From Chloroflexaceae bacterium (GTDB taxonomy: Bacteria > Chloroflexota > Chloroflexia > Chloroflexales > Chloroflexaceae), in contig JAOACN010000598.1 of the NCBI GenBank assembly GCA_026417815.1, positions 1 through 5,708 on the forward strand: a stretch of 5,708 nt of DNA. The letters are read 5' to 3'. How positions within the stretch are numbered: position 1 is the first letter of the stretch; each line of letters begins with the position of its first letter. Position numbers and translations under genes: made by a program. Below the pieces are notes generated by a model. That model was not told where the DNA came from. It was given only the letters and a program-made list of their open reading frames with translations, and ran no database searches. Below are positions 1-3,499 of this stretch, one piece after another.

Positions 1-12
1 TATAAGAGACAG
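1..12. other. Residual Tn5/Nextera mosaic-end adapter at contig edge
   Basis: The first 12 bases, TATAAGAGACAG, are identical to the last 12 bases of the 19-bp Tn5 mosaic end used in transposase-based sequencing libraries, in the orientation in which insert DNA follows directly. A chance match of 12 bases exactly at the first position is very unlikely. I read this as untrimmed adapter and place the true left end of the genomic sequence at base 13. The last four codons that the permease reading frame would gain here (L-S-L-I) should be treated as artefact. Confidence 0.88.
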
Positions 13-480
13 CCCCAGGGCCGCGCTGGCGACCACGGCGATGAGGCACCCCACGGCCAGACCCGCCAGGATGCCGCAGGTCAGGGCCAGCAGCAGCGCC
101 AGTAGCTTCGCCAGCAGGTACATGCCCCGTCCAGGGGCGCGGATGAGTTGCGCCCGCAGAGTGCCCCAGCCGAAATCGCTGCCCAGCGCGCCGGCGGCCA
201 GGATCACCGCCAGGATGCCGCCAACGCTGTTCACCTGACCCAGCACCGCCCCGAAGACCCCCGGAAAGCTCAACTGGCGCTTGATCTGCGCCGTCTGCGC
301 GGCGTCTAGCACCTCGACGCGCAGGGCGCCGCCGCTCAACGCGCCTTCCTGCAGGGCGATCACCAGCGCCCAGAGCCCCAGGTACAGCGTGAGCAGGGCA
401 AGAAAAGCGGCCAGCAGCGTCCAGGCAAGCGGGCGCTTCCGTAGCTTTAACCATTCAGCGGCAAACAGGTTTCGCAACAT
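13..480 (-). CDS. ABC-2 type transporter permease subunit, 3'-truncated at contig edge
   Basis: Membrane half of an ABC exporter, probably pairing with the ATPase encoded just upstream on the same strand. About 156 genuine residues are present from ATG at 480. The N-terminus reads MLRNLFAAEWLKLRKRPLAW: a short amphipathic stretch with the E-x-L-K-L-R-[KR]-[KR] pattern typical of ABC-2 permeases, then a first hydrophobic segment (about residues 19-43). A polar loop covers about 44-82, a second membrane segment about 83-101, then the cytoplasmic signature-like GWGTLRAQLIRAPGRG (104-119), and further hydrophobic segments from 121 to the break. Members of this family usually have roughly 250-300 residues and six membrane helices, so about the last third to half is missing. 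The start lacks a nearby Shine-Dalgarno: the only strong one (AGGAGGT, 517-511) lies 30 bases upstream, and no in-frame ATG, GTG or TTG lies between. The substrate cannot be inferred. Confidence 0.85.
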
Positions 481-511
481 TGTTTCATGCGCGTGCAGGC
501 CGGTGCGCCTA

Positions 512-525
512 CCTCCTGGGGGAGG
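512..525 (-). promoter_or_regulatory. Displaced Shine-Dalgarno-like AGGAGG inside a short hairpin
   Basis: In the 105-base gap between the ATPase stop and the permease start, CCTCC-TGGG-GGAGG can fold into a 5-bp stem with a 4-base loop. On the minus strand one arm is part of AGGAGGT. This is the only strong Shine-Dalgarno in the gap, yet it is 30 bases from the permease ATG at 480 and no start codon sits at normal distance. It could be a translational-coupling or attenuation element, or simply chance in GC-rich DNA. Confidence 0.2.
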
Positions 526-585
526 GTCCGGGAGGGCTGCGCCACCGCGGAACGCTATCGGATGCCCGGGGTGTCCGGCCAGGCT

Positions 586-1494
586 CTACGTATCGCCAGT
601 TACTTCGAGAAAGAACTGCTCCAGATTGCTTGCGTGGACCCCAATCTCCGCCACCGCCACCCCGGCGCGGGTCAGGTAGGCGTTGAGTTCGGCCGCGCGC
701 TCCACCGGGGCGTCCACCAGCAAGGCGCCGTTGCTCTGCTCCACGCCGCGCACCCAGGGCAGCGCGGCCAGCAGCGCCGCGGCCCGGGCCGGGTCGCCCT
801 CCACCCGCAGCCGCAGGCCCCGCTCGCGGCGCAACAACTCGGCCACCGCCCCCTCGGCCACCAGCCGGCCTGCCTTCAGAATGGCGACCCGCCCGCAGAG
901 TTGCTCCACCTCTGAAAGGATATGCGAACACAGGACGATGGTGCGGCCCCCCGCGGCCAGGTTGCGGATCAGGGCGCGGATCTCGGCGGTGCCGGCGGGG
1001 TCGAGGCCGTTGGTCGGCTCGTCGAGGATGATCAGCTCCGGATCGGGCAGGAGCGCGGCGGCGATGGCCAGGCGCTGGCGCATGCCCTGGGAGTAGACCC
1101 GCACCCGGTCGCGGGCGCGATCGCTCAGTTCCACCGCCTCCAGCGTCGCCGCGATGCGCGCCACGGGCAGCCCCCCGGCGAGGGCCAGCACCCGCAGGTT
1201 GTCATATCCGCTGAGGTAGGGGTAGAACGCCGGGGTCTCGATCATCGCCCCGACGCGCCGCAGGGCGGCCACCGGGTCGGCCTGCACGTCGCGCCCCAGC
1301 ACCAGGGCGCGCCCGGCGCTGGGGCGCACCAGGCCCAGCAGCATGGCGATGGTGGTCGTCTTGCCCGCCCCGTTCGGCCCCAGCAGGCCGAAGATCTCCC
1401 CCCGCGCGACGCGCAGACTTAGCCCGTCCACGGCCAGGCGCGCGCCGTAACGCTTGGTGAGGTTCTCGGTCTCGATGATGCTTTCAATTAACAT
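586..1494 (-). CDS. ABC transporter ATP-binding protein, BcrA/LanF-type with E-loop
   Basis: Cytoplasmic ATPase (302 residues) powering an ABC-2 exporter. The nucleotide-binding domain spans about residues 6-215: Walker A GPNGAGKT (39-46), signature YSQGMRQRL (134-142), Walker B LIILDEP (154-160), D-loop GLDP (163-166) and switch histidine H191 in CSHIL. The usual Q-loop glutamine is replaced by glutamate (E86 in MIETPAFYPYLSGYDNL). This 'E-loop' is characteristic of lantibiotic and bacitracin self-resistance ATPases. Residues about 215-302 form an accessory C-terminal domain common in this family; total length is normal (about 300). The ATG at 1494 is chosen because the conserved domain starts within six residues. 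It has no clear Shine-Dalgarno, but an extended -10 promoter lies about 30 bases upstream. The partner permease follows 105 bases downstream. Export of a peptide or hydrophobic toxic compound is plausible, but the substrate is unknown. Confidence 0.93.
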   Translation of the reverse strand: MLIESIIETENLTKRYGARLAVDGLSLRVARGEIFGLLGPNGAGKTTTIAMLLGLVRPSAGRALVLGRDVQADPVAALRRVGAMIETPAFYPYLSGYDNLRVLALAGGLPVARIAATLEAVELSDRARDRVRVYSQGMRQRLAIAAALLPDPELIILDEPTNGLDPAGTAEIRALIRNLAAGGRTIVLCSHILSEVEQLCGRVAILKAGRLVAEGAVAELLRRERGLRLRVEGDPARAAALLAALPWVRGVEQSNGALLVDAPVERAAELNAYLTRAGVAVAEIGVHASNLEQFFLEVTGDT

Positions 1495-1524
1495 AATGTT
1501 TTACGCGCCGCGTCTCCGGTTCAG

Positions 1525-1533
1525 ATTATAGCA
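1525..1533 (-). promoter_or_regulatory. Extended -10 promoter (TGCTATAAT) for the ABC operon
   Basis: On the minus strand the sequence reads TG-C-TATAAT, a perfect -10 hexamer with the extended TGn element. It lies 30 bases upstream of the ATPase ATG at 1494, so transcription would start near 1518 with a leader of about 24 bases. No good -35 sits at 17 bp spacing, which is tolerated for extended -10 promoters. A TTGTCA (minus strand, 1566-1561) is 30 bp away, too far to be its -35. Confidence 0.6.
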
Positions 1534-1594
1534 TCTGCGTGTATCGGTGCGGGGGGAAGGTGACAATGGGGTGCTCACGCAGGCCTTCGGGCTT

Positions 1595-1668
1595 ACCGCA
1601 GAGCGCGCGGAGGAGCGCAGAGGGTTTCCAAAAGCCCGTCCTCGAGGCTCCTCCGCGCCCTCCGCGGT
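1595..1668. repeat. Imperfect inverted repeat, dispersed intergenic repeat type
   Basis: Left arm 1595-1615 begins ACCGCAGAGCGCGCGGAG. The reverse complement of the right arm 1648-1668 begins ACCGCGGAGGGCGCGGAG. The 21-bp arms match at 19 positions and enclose a 32-base loop. A competing 7-bp pair, CGGGCTT (1588-1594) and AAGCCCG (1632-1638), overlaps it. The internal 'CGCAGAG/GCGGAGG' periodicity resembles short dispersed repeats seen in many copies between genes of Chloroflexota, cyanobacteria and other bacteria; that comparison is from memory. It could act as a transcript hairpin or protein-binding site, or simply be a mobile REP-like sequence. Confidence 0.6.
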
Positions 1669-1772
1669 GTGTACACGTGTGGTAGAGGGGAACACCATAA
1701 TGCCCCGATCCACCCATACGGGTAGGCCCCCCGTCCATCCGGCGTCTTCAGGACTACCTGTTCCAGAGATGT

Positions 1773-1788
1773 ACGAAAAATTATTCGT
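1773..1788. promoter_or_regulatory. Candidate operator: 16-bp AT-rich near-palindrome upstream of dabB
   Basis: ACGAAAAATTATTCGT is palindromic at 14 of 16 positions (7 of 8 pairs). It sits in an AT-rich island within otherwise GC-rich sequence, immediately upstream of and touching the proposed extended -10 at 1788-1796. A dimeric repressor or MerR-like regulator binding between the -35 and -10 positions would use such a site. No regulator gene lies in the window to pair with it. Confidence 0.4.
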
Positions 1789-1796
1789 GATATATT
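1788..1796 (+). promoter_or_regulatory. Probable extended -10 promoter (TGATATATT) for dabBA
   Basis: TG-A-TATATT has the extended TGn motif and a -10 hexamer with one mismatch to TATAAT. Transcription would start near 1803, giving a leader of about 39 bases before the dabB ATG. The -35 position at 17 bp spacing (1768-1773) does not match consensus. The element lies in the most AT-rich stretch of the region. Confidence 0.42.
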
Positions 1797-1829
1797 TAAC
1801 GTATCTGGAACGAACCGCTACCGTTCACC

Positions 1830-1835
1830 AAGGAG
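1830..1835 (+). promoter_or_regulatory. Ribosome-binding site of dabB (AAGGAG)
   Basis: AAGGAG is followed by a 6-base spacer and then ATG at 1842. This fixes the dabB start: the first residues, MHDRQAGWLERALLPLL, lead directly into the first hydrophobic segment as expected for the family. Confidence 0.8.
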
Positions 1836-1841
1836 ACCTGT

Positions 1842-3344
1842 ATGCACGATCGACAGGCTGGATGGCTGGAGCGCGCGCTCCTGCCGCTGCTCACCGGGCT
1901 GGCCGCCCTCTCCGGGGCGATGTTCGTCGCCCAGGCGCTTGACCCGCAGCCGCAGACCTTCGCCGGACTGACCCTCGACCGCCTGAGCGCCACCATTGGC
2001 CTGCTCGTGGCCCTGGTGGGTGTGGTGGTCTACCGCTTCGCCCTGCGCTACCTCGATGGCGAGCCCCGGCAGCGGAGCTTCCTCCGCTGGCTATGCTTCA
2101 CGGTGGTGGCAGCCTATACCTTCGTTTTCGCTACCAACCTGGTCGTGCTGTTCCTCGCCTGGCTGCTCACCAGCCTTGGCCTGCATCAACTCCTGACCTA
2201 CTACCGTGACCGGTACGAGGCCATCCCTCCCGCGCGGAAGAAGTTCCTCATCAGCCGCCTCGGCGATGTTGCTCTCATCGCCGCCATCGCGATCATTTTC
2301 TGGCAGTGGGGCACCCTCGACCTGAACGTGTTCCTGGCGCGCCTCAACGACCCGACGGCCTGGCCCCTGGCCCTCGATGTGGTCGCCGTGCTCGTGGTGA
2401 CCGGCGCGCTCACCAAGTCGGCCCAGTTCCCCTTCCATAGCTGGCTCCCCGAGACGATGGAGGCGCCCACGCCGGTGTCGGCGCTGATGCACGCGGGGAT
2501 CATCAACGGCGGGGGCGTGCTGCTGCTCCACTTCGCGCCGCTGATCGTCCAGTCGCCGCTGGCCCTCCTCAACCTGGTGGTGGTGGGGACGCTGACCGCG
2601 GCCCTGGGTATGCTGGCGATGTGGGCCCAGACCAATGTGAAGCGCACCCTGGCCTGGTCCACCGTCGGCCAGATGGGCTTTATGATGGTGCAGATCGGGC
2701 TGGCGGCCTTCCCCGCGGCGATCCTCCACCTGGTCGGGCATGGCTGCTACAAGGCCTGGTCCTTCCTCCGCACCGGCGATCTGCCCCGGCGCGCGGCCCC
2801 CGCGCCCAAACTGGCCCCCGGCCAGGCGGTGCTGCTGGCGGTGATCGGCACGCTGGCCGCCGTTCCCGCCCTGGCCCTGGCCAGCATCATCACCGGCTTC
2901 GACCCCTTCCAGTCACCCGGCAAGCTGGCCCTCTCGGCCATCCTGGCCCTGGCGATCGGGCAGCTCTGGGTGGCCTGCTTCCAGGCCCCGCGTTCTCCCG
3001 CTGCCGGTCCCCTTGCGCCGGCCCTGGCGGCTCTGGCCGGAACGCTGGCGGCAGCCGTGCTTGCCTTCGGCCTCTACGAAGTGGCGGCGCAGTTCTTCGC
3101 TCCAGTGTTTGGCGACCTGCCCGCGCCCGCTGGCCCCCTGGCCTGGGCGGCGGCGATCATCCCGGTGGCGGTCTTCCTCATCCTGGGGATCGTCTACGGG
3201 CTGCTGCCGGCCCTGGGCCGGACGGCCGCCGGACGGGCCTTCTATGTCCACGCCCTGCACGGCTTCTACTTCGGCGCCATCGCCGATCGCCTGGTCGAGC
3301 GGGTCTGGGGCACTCCCGCGTTGCCTGACGCCCGGCGCATGTAA
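1842..3344 (+). CDS. dabB: DabB, NuoL/MrpA-like ion-conducting subunit of the DAB inorganic-carbon accumulation complex
   Basis: Multi-spanning inner-membrane protein (500 residues) of the proton-conducting antiporter-like family (Proton_antipo_M). It is hydrophobic throughout, with a positive cytoplasmic-type loop near 122-135. The core motif TKSAQFPFHSWLPETMEAPT (191-210), followed by PVSALMHAG to 219, corresponds to NuoL helices 7-8 and contains channel lysine K192 and H217. GHGCYKAW (299-306) provides the second conserved lysine, K304. The C-terminus (YVHALHGFYFGAIADRLVERVWG) is of the kind seen in DabB proteins. At about 500 residues it lacks the long NuoL C-terminal lateral helix (NuoL is about 610). 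The segment aligned to the NuoL TM5 'WEGVGLCSYLL' reads WLLTSLGLHQLL, so the glutamate becomes L108. No other complex I or Mrp genes are present and dabA follows, which supports DabB over NuoL or MrpA. In the known model DabB passes cations inward to energise bicarbonate formation at DabA. Confidence 0.9.
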   Translation: MHDRQAGWLERALLPLLTGLAALSGAMFVAQALDPQPQTFAGLTLDRLSATIGLLVALVGVVVYRFALRYLDGEPRQRSFLRWLCFTVVAAYTFVFATNLVVLFLAWLLTSLGLHQLLTYYRDRYEAIPPARKKFLISRLGDVALIAAIAIIFWQWGTLDLNVFLARLNDPTAWPLALDVVAVLVVTGALTKSAQFPFHSWLPETMEAPTPVSALMHAGIINGGGVLLLHFAPLIVQSPLALLNLVVVGTLTAALGMLAMWAQTNVKRTLAWSTVGQMGFMMVQIGLAAFPAAILHLVGHGCYKAWSFLRTGDLPRRAAPAPKLAPGQAVLLAVIGTLAAVPALALASIITGFDPFQSPGKLALSAILALAIGQLWVACFQAPRSPAAGPLAPALAALAGTLAAAVLAFGLYEVAAQFFAPVFGDLPAPAGPLAWAAAIIPVAVFLILGIVYGLLPALGRTAAGRAFYVHALHGFYFGAIADRLVERVWGTPALPDARRM

Positions 3345-3351
3345 TGCCGCG

Positions 3352-3446
3352 GAGAGCCTGTCGCTCGCGTTCCGGGAGGGCGCAGCCGGGGGTGTGGGGT
3401 GTAGGGCCCCGCGTTCCTCGCGCCGAAGGTATCCGGACAGGCTCTC
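3352..3446. repeat. MITE- or REP-like element with perfect 11-bp terminal inverted repeats
   Basis: GAGAGCCTGTC (3352-3362) and GACAGGCTCTC (3436-3446) are exact reverse complements bounding a 95-bp segment with a 73-base GC-rich interior, starting 7 bases after the dabB stop. The interior also has a small CGCG-TTCCT-CGCG hairpin (3410-3422). I see no obvious target-site duplication and no coding sequence. It could be a small non-autonomous mobile element, a REP-type intergenic repeat, or a transcript hairpin limiting read-through into or decay of the dabA message. No U-run follows, so it is not a standard terminator. Confidence 0.5.
3374..3406 (+). other. Canonical G-quadruplex motif in the dabB-dabA spacer
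   Basis: Five G-runs of at least three bases lie on the plus strand: 3374-3376, 3378-3380, 3388-3392, 3396-3399 and 3404-3406. The loops between them are 1, 7, 3 and 4 bases, which satisfies the G3+N1-7 rule. It includes a tandem GGGGTGT pair. Being on the coding strand, it would also be present in a dabB-dabA co-transcript, inside the loop of the 11-bp inverted repeat. Confidence 0.5.
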
Positions 3447-3485
3447 ACCCATCACTCGTCACGCATCACTCGTCACTCGTCACTT
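3446..3485 (+). repeat. Heptanucleotide tandem repeat (CACTCGT-type) next to the dabA ribosome-binding site
   Basis: There are five 7-base units, CACCCAT, CACTCGT, CACGCAT, CACTCGT and CACTCGT, followed by a partial CACTT, with a strict period of 7. The array overlaps the end of the inverted repeat by one base and ends directly before the dabA Shine-Dalgarno. Heptameric short tandem repeats are known from intergenic regions of several bacterial groups and can change copy number by replication slippage. Confidence 0.85.
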
Positions 3486-3486
3486 G

Positions 3487-3493
3487 AAAGGAG
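3487..3493 (+). promoter_or_regulatory. Ribosome-binding site of dabA (AAAGGAG), deciding a GTG start
   Basis: AAAGGAG is followed by 6 bases and GTG at 3500. The overlapping GTG at 3498 reads into a stop codon after two codons, and no ATG fits, so GTG 3500 is the start. The protein begins MLKLVDTAQIDYVAPSVLEDV, matching how DUF2309 proteins begin. Confidence 0.82.
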
Positions 3494-3499
3494 CCGCGT

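Larger units (their letters stand above)
1760..1811. repeat. Perfect 8-bp inverted repeat flanking the dabB promoter
   Basis: GTTCCAGA (1760-1767) and TCTGGAAC (1804-1811) are exact reverse complements separated by 36 bases that contain the AT-rich near-palindrome and the proposed extended -10. The right arm lies at the expected transcription start. Spaced operator half-sites bound by a looping or oligomeric regulator would look like this, but an 8-bp pair at this distance could also arise by chance. Confidence 0.35.
1495..1841. other. Divergent intergenic region between the ABC operon and dabBA
   Basis: This is a 347-base region without a credible gene, lying between two divergently transcribed operons. 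From left to right it holds the leader and extended -10 promoter of the ABC operon (1525-1533, minus), an imperfect 21-bp inverted repeat of dispersed-repeat character (1595-1668), and a small palindromic run GTGTACAC/ACACGTGT (1669-1680). After a GC-rich stretch comes an AT-rich island (about 1771-1803) with a near-palindrome and a probable plus-strand promoter, then the dabB ribosome-binding site. Short reading frames here on both strands translate mainly through the repeat and show no recognisable protein sequence. Confidence 0.7.

Noticed and set aside
1561..1566. TTGTCA (minus strand) as -35 for the ABC promoter
   Set aside because: It lies 30 bp from the TATAAT, far outside the 16-18 bp spacing; the extended -10 explains the promoter better.
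1501..1942. Short frames across the divergent region (minus 1501-1713 and 1526-1738, plus 1547-1942)
   Set aside because: They translate through the inverted repeat and promoter island and have no plausible ribosome-binding site; the plus one overlaps the start of dabB.
2091..3328. Open frames on both strands within dabB (minus 2091-2741, plus 2621-3328)
   Set aside because: Composition is His/Arg/Gly/Pro-rich with no hydrophobic or domain pattern, whereas the dabB frame gives a continuous, conserved membrane protein.
1842..3344. Annotation as NuoL (complex I) or MrpA (Na+/H+ antiporter)
   Set aside because: The protein is about 110 residues shorter than NuoL, lacks the lateral helix and the TM5 glutamate, has no nuo or mrp neighbours, and is followed by a DUF2309 gene.
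3352..3446. Rho-independent terminator between dabB and dabA
   Set aside because: The stem has a 73-base loop and no U-run follows, and dabA directly downstream has no promoter of its own that I can see.
3446..3485. CRISPR array
   Set aside because: The units are 7 bases and contiguous, without spacers; this is a simple tandem repeat.
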